NCBI GenBank assembly: GCA_023430045.1
Contig: JAEZCF010000011.1
Coordinates: 1 to 40,710, forward strand
Direction: 5' to 3'
Origin: Pseudomonadota bacterium
GTDB taxonomy: Bacteria; Pseudomonadota; Gammaproteobacteria; Xanthomonadales; Xanthomonadaceae
DNA: 40,710 bases
Shown in pieces: positions 8,346 through 17,939 of the stretch (the stretch's first letter is position 1; the number at the start of each line of letters is the position of its first letter). The position numbers were made by a program, and so were the translations under genes. The notes below the pieces were generated by a model. That model was not told the DNA's origin and searched no databases. It worked only from the letters and a program-made list of their open reading frames with translations.

Positions 8346-8977
8346 ATGAATACCGCCTGGATGCAACCCCTCCCCCTGGTTGCGATCCTGCGCGGGCTCA
8401 CCCCGCAGGAAGCGCCGGCCATCGGTGCGGCACTGGCCGAAGCCGGCTTCCGCATCCTCGAAGTCCCGCTCAACTCACCGCAGCCGCTGGAGAGCATCGA
8501 ACTGCTGGCCAAGGCGCTGGGCGACTACTGCCTGGTGGGCGCGGGCACCGTGCTCACCACCGGCCAGGTGCAGGACGTGGCCAATGCCGGCGGTCGTCTG
8601 ATCGTCATGCCGCATGCCGATACCGAGGTGATCTCCACCGCGCACGCGATGGGCCTGCGCTGCACGCCCGGCGTGGCTACGCCCACCGAAGCCTTCGCCG
8701 CACTGCGCGCCGGTGCCGACGCGCTGAAGATGTTCCCGGCCGAGCAGCTCCCGCCATCCGTCCTCAAGGCCTGGCGCAGCGTGCTCCCGGCCGGCACCGG
8801 CCTGCTGCCGGTCGGCGGCATCACTCCCGAGGGCATGGCCGTGTACCGCAAGGCCGGTGCAGCCGGCTTCGGCATCGGCTCCGCGCTGTATGCGCCCGGC
8901 ACCCCGGCGGCCGAAGTGGCACGGCGCGCGCGCGCTTTCATCGACGCCTGGAATACGACGAACACGGACCCCCACGC

Positions 8978-8981
<4 letters not shown>
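8346..8981 (+). CDS. dgoA: 2-dehydro-3-deoxy-6-phosphogalactonate aldolase
   Basis: Cleaves KDPGal to pyruvate and glyceraldehyde 3-phosphate, the last step of the De Ley-Doudoroff route. It is a class I KDPG/KDPGal aldolase of 211 residues with the Schiff-base Lys128 in DALKMFPAE, Glu39 in LEVPLNSP, and the phosphate-binding PVGGI and FGIGSALY segments. The LKMFPAEQ sequence is typical of DgoA-type enzymes rather than Eda. GGAG lies before the ATG. Its last bases overlap dgoD (ATGA), so the two are translationally coupled. Confidence 0.93.
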
Positions 8982-10126
<1,145 letters not shown>

Positions 10127-10131
10127 GCACC

Positions 10132-10920
10132 ATGTCTCCACAGTCTCCCTCCCCCGTGGATGTCATGGCACGCTATCCCAGCCTTGCCGGCCGCGCCGTA
10201 CTGATCAGCGGTGGTGCCACCGGCATCGGTGCCAGCTTCGTCGAACACTTCGCCCGCCAGGGCGCGCGTGTTGCTTTCCTGGATATCGACGATGCCGGCG
10301 CGCAGGCCCTGCTTGAGGCACTGGGCGACATGGCCCATGCGCCTGTCTACCTGCGCTGCGATGTGACCGACCTGGATGCCCTGCAGGCGGCCATCGCCGA
10401 AGCACGCACGCGCATCGGCACGATCTCCGTGCTGGTCAACAACGCCGCCAACGATGGCCGGCATGCGTTGGCCGACACCACTGCGGCCGATTTCGACCGC
10501 AACGTGGCCGTGAACCTGCGCCACCAGTACTTCGCCATCCAGTCCGTGGTGGAGGACATGCGCGCCCTCGGCGGGGGTTCCATCATCTGCCTGGGCTCCA
10601 CCGGCTGGATGATCAAGAACAGCGGCTACCCGATGTACGCCATGGCCAAATCAGCCGTGCACGGACTGGTCAACGGCCTGGCCCGCGAACTGGGCCGCGA
10701 TCGCATCCGCATCAACGCGCTGGTGCCCGGCTGGGTCATCACCGAGAAGCAGCAGCGGTTGTGGCTGGATGCCGAAGGCGAAGCCGAGCTGCGCCGCGCC
10801 CAGTGTCTGCCCGGTTACCTGCAGGCCGACGACCTGGCGCGCGCAGCCCTGTTCCTGGCGGCCGATGACAGCCACATGTGCACCGGCCAGGACTTCATCG
10901 TTGACGGTGGCTGGGTGTGA
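10132..10920 (+). CDS. short-chain dehydrogenase, probable D-galactose 1-dehydrogenase
   Basis: Classical SDR of about 262 residues with a Rossmann fold: cofactor loop SGGATGIG, NNAA segment, catalytic Ser in GSTGWM, and YAMAK with catalytic Tyr and Lys. By position in an operon with a lactonase, galactonate dehydratase and KDPGal aldolase, it probably oxidises D-galactose to galactono-lactone; this is inference, since SDRs share motifs across many substrates. It could also use L-arabinose or fucose. ATG at 10132 is preferred because GGTGAG lies just before it; an ATG at 10120 overlapping the dgoD stop is also possible. Its stop overlaps the next gene by GTGA. Confidence 0.8.
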   Translation: MSPQSPSPVDVMARYPSLAGRAVLISGGATGIGASFVEHFARQGARVAFLDIDDAGAQALLEALGDMAHAPVYLRCDVTDLDALQAAIAEARTRIGTISVLVNNAANDGRHALADTTAADFDRNVAVNLRHQYFAIQSVVEDMRALGGGSIICLGSTGWMIKNSGYPMYAMAKSAVHGLVNGLARELGRDRIRINALVPGWVITEKQQRLWLDAEGEAELRRAQCLPGYLQADDLARAALFLAADDSHMCTGQDFIVDGGWV

Positions 10921-11819
10921 GCACGCACGGCGACATCGTCGTACCGGCGGGCAACCAGCTGGGCGAAGGCGTGCTGTGGTGCGAACGCGAGCAGGCGCTG
11001 TACTGGACCGACATACACGCGGCGCAGCTGTGGCGCCACCGGCCTGCCGATGGCGATACCCGCCAGTGGCCGCTGCCGGAGCGCCTGGCCTCGTTCGCGC
11101 TGTGCGAGGCCGACGGCTGGCTGCTGTTGGCGCTTGCCTCACGGCTGGCGTTCTTCCACCCCGGACGCAACGAACTGCGCGAGCTGCATCGCCTGGATGC
11201 GGTTCCGGAAACGCGCGCCAACGACGGCGCGTGCGACCGCCAGGGGCGCTTCGTGTTCGGCATGCTGCACGAACCTGCGCAGGGACCGAAACAGGCAGTC
11301 GGCACGTTCCACCGCCTGCATTCGGACCTTTCGCTGGAAACACTGCCGCTGCCGCGCGTGGCCATCTCCAACAGCATCGCCTTCAGCCCCGATGGCGCCA
11401 CGATGTACTTCTGCGATTCGCTGCAGAAAACCATCCAGCGCTGCGGGTACGGCGACACGCTGGGTCCGGCCACGACCTTCGTGGACCTCCGCGATGAGGA
11501 CGGCGAGCCGGATGGCAGCGCGGTGGATGCCGAAGGTGGGCTGTGGAATGCCCGCTGGGGCGGTTCGCGCGTGGTGCGCTACCTGCCCGACGGACGCGAG
11601 GACCGGCGTCTTCCTGTCGACACCGCGCAACCCACCCGCCCCGTGTTCGGCGGCAGCACACTGACAACGCTGTACATCACCAGCGCGCACGACGGCATGG
11701 ATGCCGCCACGCGCACGCACGATCGCCATGCTGGCGACCTGTTCGCCTTCATGCCCGGCATTGCCGGGCTTTCCGAACCCCGGTTCGCCGGCAACCCCGA
11801 CGCCTTGCCGCCTCGCTGA
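10917..11819 (+). CDS. SMP-30/gluconolactonase-family lactonase, probable galactonolactonase
   Basis: Six-bladed beta-propeller lactonase of 300 residues that probably opens galactono-1,4- or 1,5-lactone to galactonate between the SDR and DgoD steps. Divalent-metal ligands are visible: Glu in LGEGVLW (near residue 17), Asn and Asp in TRANDGACD, Asn in ISNSIAFSPDG, and Asp in DGSAVDAEGGLW. It starts at a GTG overlapping the SDR stop by four bases, so translation is coupled. It has no signal peptide and is cytoplasmic. The substrate is inferred from the operon. Confidence 0.87.
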   Translation: MSTHGDIVVPAGNQLGEGVLWCEREQALYWTDIHAAQLWRHRPADGDTRQWPLPERLASFALCEADGWLLLALASRLAFFHPGRNELRELHRLDAVPETRANDGACDRQGRFVFGMLHEPAQGPKQAVGTFHRLHSDLSLETLPLPRVAISNSIAFSPDGATMYFCDSLQKTIQRCGYGDTLGPATTFVDLRDEDGEPDGSAVDAEGGLWNARWGGSRVVRYLPDGREDRRLPVDTAQPTRPVFGGSTLTTLYITSAHDGMDAATRTHDRHAGDLFAFMPGIAGLSEPRFAGNPDALPPR

Positions 11820-11846
11820 CACCGCGCACCACCCTGCGGAGATTCC

Positions 11847-13406
11847 ATGAGCCTTTCCACCCTAGATATCAGCATCGTGCTGGCCTACCTGGCCGGCATC
11901 TTCATCCTCGCGCAGTGGGTATCGCGCGAAAAAGCCGGCCACCAGAAGTCCGCACAGGATTACTTCCTGGCCAGCCGCAGCCTGCCGTGGTGGGCCATCG
12001 GCGCATCGTTGATCGCGGCCAACATCTCGGCCGAACAGATCATCGGCATGTCCGGCTCCGGCTACGCGATCGGCCTGGCTATCGCCTCTTACGAATGGAT
12101 GGCCGCACTGACGCTGCTGATCGTCGGCAAGTGGTTCCTGCCCATCTTCCTGCGCAACGGCATCAACACCATGCCGCAGTTCCTCGAGGAGCGTTACGGC
12201 AACCGCATCCGCACGCTGATGGCCGTGTTCTGGCTGGGCCTGTACGTGTTCGTCAACCTGACCTCGATCCTGTGGCTCGGCTCCATCGCCATCGCCCAGG
12301 TCGCCGGCATGGACCAGACGCTGGCGCTGTTCCTGCTGGGTGCGTTCGCCCTGGCCTACCAGCTGTATGGCGGGCTGAAGGCGGTGGCGCTGACCGACAT
12401 CGTGCAGGTCTCGCTGCTGGTGCTGGGCGGGCTGCTGGTCACCGGCATCACCCTGGGCCAGATCGGCGGTGGCAGCATCGTGGATGGCTTCACGACACTG
12501 TGGCAGCAGCATCCGGAAAAGTTCGAGATGATCCTGGACAAGGACAATCCGTTCTACAAGGATCTGCCCGGCCTGTCGGTGCTGCTGGGCGGCCTGTGGA
12601 TCGCCAACCTGAGCTACTGGGGCTTCAACCAGTACATCATCCAGCGCGCGCTGGCGGCGAAGGACCTGCGCGAGGCACAGAAGGGCGTGGTGTTCGCTGC
12701 CTTCCTGAAGCTGCTGATCCCGGTCATCGTGGTGCTGCCCGGCATCGCGGCGGTCATGCTGGCGCCGCAGCTGGAGCGCCCCGACGAAGCGTATCCGACC
12801 ATGCTGCGGCTGCTGCCCAGTGGCGTGCTGGGCCTGGTGTTCGCCGCACTGGTGGCGGCAATCGTGGCGTCGCTGGCCTCCAAGATCAATTCGGTGGCGA
12901 CCATCTTCACCCTGGATTTCTACGCCAAGCGCGCACCGGATGCATCGCAGGCGAAGCTGGTGCGCGTCGGCCGCATCGCTGCCGGCGTTTCCATCATCAT
13001 CGCCGTGCTGACCGCACGCCCGCTGCTGGGCGGCTTCGACCAGGGCTTCCAGTACATCCAGGAGTTCACCGGCTTCTTCACTCCTGGCATCGTGGTGATC
13101 TTCCTGCTGGGCCTGTTCTGGAAGCGTGCCAATGAAGCCGGCGCGCTGGCGGCGGCGATCGGCTCGTTCGTGCTGTCGCTGGTGCTGAAGCTGGCGTGGC
13201 CGGAGCTTCCCTTCATGGACCGCATCGGCCTGGTATTCCTGCTGACGCTGGCACTGGGCGTCGGCGTCGCGCTGGCCACATCCGCCCGCAGCGCGAGCGA
13301 CCGCATCCGCACCGACGACGTCAGCTACGCCACCGCGCCCTCCTTCAACATCGCCTCGCTGGCCGTGCTGGCCATCCTGGTGGCGCTGTACGCAACCTAC
13401 TGGTGA
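11847..13406 (+). CDS. vSGLT-like Na+/galactose symporter (SSS family)
   Basis: Inner-membrane Na+-coupled sugar importer of 519 residues with about 14 membrane helices. It resembles Vibrio parahaemolyticus vSGLT over the whole length. Residues matching vSGLT sugar ligands are present: Asn59, Gln64 and Glu83 (NISAEQ and SYEW segments), Asn254 and Lys288, plus the gating Tyr257 in SYWGFNQY, and FQYIQEFTG with the late Gln. One neighbour, Tyr262 of vSGLT, is Ser256 here. GGAG lies before the ATG, 27 bases after the lactonase gene. This is the expected entry route for galactose released in the periplasm. Numbering of vSGLT residues is from memory. Confidence 0.9.
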   Translation: MSLSTLDISIVLAYLAGIFILAQWVSREKAGHQKSAQDYFLASRSLPWWAIGASLIAANISAEQIIGMSGSGYAIGLAIASYEWMAALTLLIVGKWFLPIFLRNGINTMPQFLEERYGNRIRTLMAVFWLGLYVFVNLTSILWLGSIAIAQVAGMDQTLALFLLGAFALAYQLYGGLKAVALTDIVQVSLLVLGGLLVTGITLGQIGGGSIVDGFTTLWQQHPEKFEMILDKDNPFYKDLPGLSVLLGGLWIANLSYWGFNQYIIQRALAAKDLREAQKGVVFAAFLKLLIPVIVVLPGIAAVMLAPQLERPDEAYPTMLRLLPSGVLGLVFAALVAAIVASLASKINSVATIFTLDFYAKRAPDASQAKLVRVGRIAAGVSIIIAVLTARPLLGGFDQGFQYIQEFTGFFTPGIVVIFLLGLFWKRANEAGALAAAIGSFVLSLVLKLAWPELPFMDRIGLVFLLTLALGVGVALATSARSASDRIRTDDVSYATAPSFNIASLAVLAILVALYATYW

Positions 13407-13411
13407 TCGCA

Positions 13412-14467
13412 ATGGCCCATCTGCCTGCACGCTTCCCGTTGCCCACCCGCCCACTACGCACGCTGCTGCTTGCCAGTCTGTTGTCCGCAGGGTTGCCGGC
13501 GCTGGCCGCCGACATACGCTGGGGCGACACGGTCACCATCGTCGAGCAGGATGCCGGCTGGGGCCGCATGACGCGGCTGGCCGATGGCCGCTGGCTGGCG
13601 GTAACCACGCGCTTCCATGCGGGCCAGCCCACCACCCTGGCCGTGTCGGCCAGCGATGACAACGCACGCACCTGGACGCCGATCTCCAGCGTTGCCGAGG
13701 CCGATCGCAAGATCGACAACGGTGAACTGCTGGTGCTGCCCGATGGCCGCGTGCTGCTGGCGATGCGCTCGCTGGTCGATGGTGCGTCGTATCGCCTGCA
13801 CCTGTACGCCAGCGATGACAAGGCACGCAGCTGGACGTTCCTGAGCACCATCGCGCAGAACGAATCGCCTGCGGGACGCGAGGATCGCGGCGTGTGGGAA
13901 CCGGTGTTGACGGTGCTTGATGATGGCACGCTGTCGGTGGTGTACGCCGACGAAACCCGTGCCGATGAAACACCGGCCTACAACCAGGTGGTGTCGCAGC
14001 GGCTTTCCCGCGATGGCGGACGCAGCTGGAGTCCGGTCGCCACGATCGCCAACGAGCCGGGCGGCGGCAAGCTGCGGCCCGGCATGCCGGTGATGGCGCG
14101 GCGTCCGCAGGGTGGTTACCTGATGGTGCTGGAAACCTGTGGCGAAGATCCGCAGTGCCCGGTGTCGTACAAGGTCTCGCCCGATGGGCAGACCTGGACG
14201 GAAGGCCTCGGCACGCCACTGGCGGACCAGCGCTGCGGCCCGCATGTCATGACCACGCGACGCGGCACGATGTTCGTCACTTCCTGCCTGAACCAGATCA
14301 GCTGGAGCGATGACGGTGGCGAGCGCTGGCAGCGCATCGCCGAGCCTGCATGGCCCATTGGATTCAAGCATTCCTGGCCGGCCGTGGTCGAGCTCGGGCC
14401 GGACGAACTCGGCGTCATCAACGCCACCGAAGGCGGCCGCGTGCAGATCCGTTTCGGCCACTGGTAG
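13412..14467 (+). CDS. secreted Asp-box beta-propeller hydrolase (sialidase-like; possibly GH93)
   Basis: A 351-residue exported protein with a signal peptide (LLLASLLSAGLPALAA) and at least four Asp-box (BNR) motifs of the form S-x-D-x-G-x-x-W: SASDDNARTW, YASDDKARSW, RLSRDGGRSW and SWSDDGGERW. It is therefore a six-bladed sialidase-fold propeller. The segments RGVWEPVLTVLDDGT and RPGMPVMARRPQGGY resemble those I associate with GH93 exo-arabinanases and relatives rather than true sialidases, and I see no sialidase arginine triad or FRIP motif. In this locus an arabinan- or galactan-trimming role is plausible. Start: GGTGA lies five bases before ATG 13412; a GTG at 13403 overlapping the symporter stop is an alternative. 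It is the last gene of the dgo unit. Confidence 0.72.
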   Translation: MAHLPARFPLPTRPLRTLLLASLLSAGLPALAADIRWGDTVTIVEQDAGWGRMTRLADGRWLAVTTRFHAGQPTTLAVSASDDNARTWTPISSVAEADRKIDNGELLVLPDGRVLLAMRSLVDGASYRLHLYASDDKARSWTFLSTIAQNESPAGREDRGVWEPVLTVLDDGTLSVVYADETRADETPAYNQVVSQRLSRDGGRSWSPVATIANEPGGGKLRPGMPVMARRPQGGYLMVLETCGEDPQCPVSYKVSPDGQTWTEGLGTPLADQRCGPHVMTTRRGTMFVTSCLNQISWSDDGGERWQRIAEPAWPIGFKHSWPAVVELGPDELGVINATEGGRVQIRFGHW

Positions 14468-14479
14468 CCCACGCACCCC

Positions 14480-14507
14480 GCAGCGGCCTGGACGACCGGT
14501 CCGCTGC
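14480..14507. terminator. inverted repeat between convergent genes
   Basis: GCAGCGG and CCGCTGC form a 7-bp stem around 14 bases, lying between the stop codons of the propeller gene (plus) and the TetR gene (minus). No clear T-tract follows on either strand, so this is a weak terminator call based on position. Confidence 0.35.
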
Positions 14508-14524
14508 TGCAGGGTGCCCGGCCG

Positions 14525-15169
14525 TCATCCGGCCGATCCACCGCCAAGGCCCGACGCGGCCCTGGCCAGCAGGTACGCCGTGGTCAGGCAGGTGAGTTCC
14601 TTTTCCAGGTGTCCTGCAAGCGCCAGTGGCGCATGGCCCTCCAGCAGCGCGCGGACGGGGCCGACCATGGCGCCCAGCACCATGGCCGCGACCGTCTGTG
14701 GATCGTCGATGCGCGGACCGCGCATGGCGGCCAGCATCCCGGCCACCGCCGCGACCATGCGGCCGTTGATCTGCGCCACCAGCGCCGGACCCCCGCGCTC
14801 GGCGGCTACCGCGTACAGCGCCCTGGATTCGTCCGGATTGGCGAGCTTCACCTTCAGGAACCCGCGCACAAGCGGCTCCATCATCTCTGCAGCGGACGCG
14901 CCGCGGGCAGCCTCGCAGACCTGCTCGACAGCACGCGCGACGTCCTCCAGATGGCGTTGCAGCACGGCCGCGAGCAGCGCATCCCGGTTCGGGTAGTACT
15001 GGTAAAGACTGCCTACCGAAACGCCGGCCCGTTCGGCGACCCGGGTGGTGGTGCAGCGCGCCAGTCCCTCGCCGACGAGAACCTGAATCACCGCGCCGTG
15101 CAGCGCCTCCACGGTGGCGGCAGATCGACGCTGCAGGGGCGTTTTTCGGGGCCTGAGCGGTAGCGACAT
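14525..15169 (-). CDS. TetR/AcrR-family transcriptional regulator
   Basis: A 214-residue one-domain-plus-ligand-pocket repressor. Residues about 17-63 are a TetR helix-turn-helix with RVAERAGVSVGSLYQYYPNRDAL. The C-terminal half is Ala/Gly-rich and helical, without a recognisable ligand signature. It is divergent from the PdxI-like reductase gene with 81 bases between the start codons, which hold two palindromes; regulation of that neighbour and of itself is the simplest reading. The effector is unknown. Confidence 0.88.
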   Translation of the reverse strand: MSLPLRPRKTPLQRRSAATVEALHGAVIQVLVGEGLARCTTTRVAERAGVSVGSLYQYYPNRDALLAAVLQRHLEDVARAVEQVCEAARGASAAEMMEPLVRGFLKVKLANPDESRALYAVAAERGGPALVAQINGRMVAAVAGMLAAMRGPRIDDPQTVAAMVLGAMVGPVRALLEGHAPLALAGHLEKELTCLTTAYLLARAASGLGGGSAG

Positions 15170-15185
15170 CGTCTGTGCCGAATGC

Positions 15186-15210
15186 GAATTCCAATTCCGA
15201 AGGATCCTTC
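15186..15210. promoter_or_regulatory. palindromes in the tetR/pdxI divergent promoter
   Basis: Two adjacent inverted repeats: GAATT-CC-AATTC at 15186-15197 and the perfect 12-bp palindrome GAAGGATCCTTC at 15199-15210. They lie midway between the two divergent start codons. TetR proteins bind such dyads, so these are operator candidates for the adjacent regulator. A smaller GTGG/CCAC dyad follows at 15220-15233. Confidence 0.5.
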
Positions 15211-15250
15211 ATATCGTGAGTGGACACAACCACGACGCGGGGAGAACAGC

Positions 15251-16153
15251 ATGAGCAATCCACAGGCGGGCAGCTATCGGCTGGGCGACAGGCAGGTGAA
15301 CCGCATGGGCTATGGCGCCATGCAGCTCGCCGGTGCCAACGCCTTCGGCCCGCCGGGCGACCGCGACGCCGCCATCGCCGTATTGCGCTCAGCCATTGAA
15401 CAGGGCGTCGACCATATCGATACCAGCGACTTCTACGGCCCGCACATCACCAACCAGCTTATCCACGAAGCGCTGTTTCCCTATCCCGCCAGACTCACGC
15501 TGGTGACCAAGATCGGCGCACGACGCGGCAGCGACGGTGCATGGCTGCCCGCTTCCAGCGCCGCGGAGCTTGAATCGGCGGTGCAGGACAACCTGCGTCA
15601 TCTGGGGCTGGACGTCCTGGATGTCGTGAATCTGCGCATCATGTTCGACATGAGGGGCCCCAGCGAAGGATCGATCGCGGAACAGATCGACACCCTGGCG
15701 GCACTGCAGCGCGATGGTCTGGTGAAGCACATCGGGCTCAGCAACGTCACCGCGGCCCAGGTGGCCGAAGCACGCAGCCGGGTGGAGATCGCCTGCGTGC
15801 AGAACATGTACAACATCGCCCACCGCACCGACGATGCGCTGATCGATGAACTGGCGCGCGACGGTATCGCCTACGTCCCCTTCTTCCCGCTGGGCGGCTT
15901 CTCTCCGCTGCAGTCGTCCACCCTGGCCGAGGTTGCCGGCCGCCTCGGCGCCACGCCGATGCAGGTCGCGCTGGCCTGGCTGCTGCAGCGTTCCCCCAAC
16001 ATTCTGCTCATTCCCGGTACGTCCTCCGTCGCGCACCTGCGCGACAACATCCAGGCGGCCGGCCTGCGGTTGCCGCCCGAGGCGGTCGACGCGCTGGACG
16101 CCATCGCAGCACCACGGGGCGACAGCGGCGCACGGGACGCCCGCCCGGCCTGA
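15251..16153 (+). CDS. pdxI: aldo-keto reductase, YdbC/PdxI-like (probable pyridoxal reductase)
   Basis: A 300-residue TIM-barrel NADPH-dependent oxidoreductase. It is close to E. coli YdbC over nearly its full length (RMGYGAMQLAG, HIDTSDFYGPH, LVTKIGARRG, DVLDVVNLR, KHIGLSNVT, IPGTSSVAHLR). YdbC is known as PdxI, a pyridoxal reductase feeding the vitamin B6 salvage route. AKR catalytic residues Asp57, Tyr62 and Lys87 are present, but the usual AKR histidine is missing: the strand reads VVNLR, which the E. coli protein shares as I recall. Start 15251 has GGGGAG seven bases upstream; a start 69 bases earlier lacks one. It is divergent from the TetR gene. Confidence 0.82.
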   Translation: MSNPQAGSYRLGDRQVNRMGYGAMQLAGANAFGPPGDRDAAIAVLRSAIEQGVDHIDTSDFYGPHITNQLIHEALFPYPARLTLVTKIGARRGSDGAWLPASSAAELESAVQDNLRHLGLDVLDVVNLRIMFDMRGPSEGSIAEQIDTLAALQRDGLVKHIGLSNVTAAQVAEARSRVEIACVQNMYNIAHRTDDALIDELARDGIAYVPFFPLGGFSPLQSSTLAEVAGRLGATPMQVALAWLLQRSPNILLIPGTSSVAHLRDNIQAAGLRLPPEAVDALDAIAAPRGDSGARDARPA

Positions 16154-16174
16154 GCGACGGCATCGAGGGCAGTC

Positions 16175-16199
16175 ACCGGGCGCGCGACACCGCCCCGGT
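16175..16199 (+). terminator. GC-rich hairpin after the pdxI-like gene
   Basis: ACCGGGCG pairs with CGCCCCGGT around an eight-base loop, with one bulged C. It begins 22 bases after the stop codon. A T-tract is lacking, so it is only a candidate terminator. Confidence 0.4.
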
Positions 16200-16285
16200 C
16201 GGCTGTCTGGCGAGGTATTCGCTCACGCCGCGGGCACGTCGTACTCTGTCAGCATCATCCTGTCCCTTGGCACGGAACGCTGCAG

Positions 16286-17863
16286 ATGTCGCCCGTCTCC
16301 CGATTCCTGACCCTGCAGCGCCTGATCATCGGCCTGGCGACCCTCTCCGCTGCCGTCATGCTGCTCAATGCGGTGATCGCCAGCTACCAGGTACAGCGCC
16401 AGCAACTGGTTGAAAGCACCCTGGAAGCCAACCGGGTGTATGCCAGCAAGCTGGCACAGACCACCCATCATTTCCTGGTCTCCGCCCAGCAGCAGCTGGC
16501 CTACAGCGCGCGCATGATCGGCAGCAACCCGTCGTTGCCGGACATCCACAGCATCGAGGCCCGTCGGCTCAATACACAGACGTCGTCCTTCAATTCAATC
16601 GTCGTGGTCGGCAGCGACAGCCGGGTACTGGCGACTGCGCCGCACCTGCCGGCCCTGCAGGGAAAACGCCTGTCCAACGTCGCCAACACCCTGGCCATCA
16701 CGCGCCGCGCGCCGCTGGTCAGCGACCCCTACGTGTCGGCCACCGGGAAGCTGGTACTGACCATTTCCCATCCCATCCACAGCGCCGACGGTGAGTATCT
16801 GGGCTACGTCACCGCATCGATCCACCTCAAGGAACAGAACATACTGCACACGCTGCTGGGCACCCATTACTACCGCGACGGGTCCTACCTGTATGTCGTG
16901 GGCCGTGACGGCAGCCTGCTGTACCACCCCGAAGCCAACCGCGTGGGCGAATCCGCACTGCAGAACGCAGCCGTAAGGGCGGTGCGGCGCGGTGAGGCCG
17001 GTGCCCTGCATGCCGTCAACAGCCACGGCGTGCACATGCTCGCCGGCTACGCGCCGATCCCGGCGGTGGGCTGGGGGGTGGTGGCGCAGCGGCCGGTCGC
17101 CGCAACGCTGTCACCGTTGCAGCATCTCACCCGCACCGTGCTGCGCAATGCCGCGCCGCTGGGCATCGTCTCGCTGGTCTTCATCTGGTTTTTCTCCCGC
17201 AGGATCGCCAGGCCGCTGTGGGAGCTGGCGCGCAACGTGCAGAACCCGGACGTATCGCAGGCGATCTCCAAGGTCACCGCAGTGCATTCCTGGTACTACG
17301 AAGCAGCCCAGCTGCGACGCGCGGTGCTGGGCAGTTTCCGCACCTTCAACGACCGCATCGGCCAGTTGGGACGCGATGCACTGACGGACCCGCTGACCGG
17401 CCTGTTGAACCGCCGCGGACTGGAACACGCGCGCAGCGAGCTGATCGGCTCCGGCCTGTCGTTCGGCGTGGTCGCGCTGGACCTGGACCACTTCAAGAAG
17501 ATCAACGACCAGCATGGGCATGCCGCGGGCGATACGGTCATCGCCGGCCTGGGAGAACTGATGCGCCAGGGCGCACGCAGCGAAGATGTCCTGGCGCGTG
17601 TGGGTGGCGAGGAGTTTCTGATCCTGCTGCCGGGCGTCGACCTGGAAGGCACCACCGCCGCTGCCGAACGGCTTCGCGCACGCGTGAGTGATGCCTCGCT
17701 CATCCCTGGCACACGGGTAACCGTTTCGGCGGGCGTCAGCCACCACCCACAGACGCATGTGGATCCCGACCGCGCCATCCGCCAGTCCGACAAGGCGCTC
17801 TACAGCGCGAAGCTGGAGGGGCGCGACCGGGTGTCGGTATATCGCAGCCGCTCGCCGGGCTGA
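16286..17863 (+). CDS. membrane diguanylate cyclase with dCache sensor
   Basis: Makes the second messenger cyclic di-GMP from two GTP. It has 525 residues: a membrane helix at about 10-32, a periplasmic double-Cache-like sensor to about 285 (YVSATGKLVLTISHPI and YRDGSYLYVVGRDG are typical), a second membrane helix at about 287-306, a short linker, then a GGDEF domain from about 370. The active-site motif is intact as GGEEF (440-444), and an inhibitory RxxD site (R431-S-E-D434) lies exactly five residues before it, so an active, product-inhibited enzyme is expected. LDLDHFKKINDQHGH carries the metal and substrate residues. There is no EAL domain. The sensed ligand is unknown. It appears monocistronic. 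Confidence 0.93.
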   Translation: MSPVSRFLTLQRLIIGLATLSAAVMLLNAVIASYQVQRQQLVESTLEANRVYASKLAQTTHHFLVSAQQQLAYSARMIGSNPSLPDIHSIEARRLNTQTSSFNSIVVVGSDSRVLATAPHLPALQGKRLSNVANTLAITRRAPLVSDPYVSATGKLVLTISHPIHSADGEYLGYVTASIHLKEQNILHTLLGTHYYRDGSYLYVVGRDGSLLYHPEANRVGESALQNAAVRAVRRGEAGALHAVNSHGVHMLAGYAPIPAVGWGVVAQRPVAATLSPLQHLTRTVLRNAAPLGIVSLVFIWFFSRRIARPLWELARNVQNPDVSQAISKVTAVHSWYYEAAQLRRAVLGSFRTFNDRIGQLGRDALTDPLTGLLNRRGLEHARSELIGSGLSFGVVALDLDHFKKINDQHGHAAGDTVIAGLGELMRQGARSEDVLARVGGEEFLILLPGVDLEGTTAAAERLRARVSDASLIPGTRVTVSAGVSHHPQTHVDPDRAIRQSDKALYSAKLEGRDRVSVYRSRSPG

Positions 17864-17939
17864 TTCAAGGGACACCTGCACACCGCAGGGACATCGGCCT
17901 GCCGATGATGGACGTCCCACCGCATTCCCGCCCCCCCGC

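Noticed and set aside
11862..13454. 530-codon open frame on the minus strand
   Set aside because: Antisense shadow of the symporter gene; Gln/His/Asp-rich composition typical of reversed GC-rich coding DNA.
13412..14467. Annotation as exo-alpha-sialidase
   Set aside because: Asp boxes alone do not show sialidase activity; no FRIP motif or arginine triad was recognised and no sialic acid genes are nearby.
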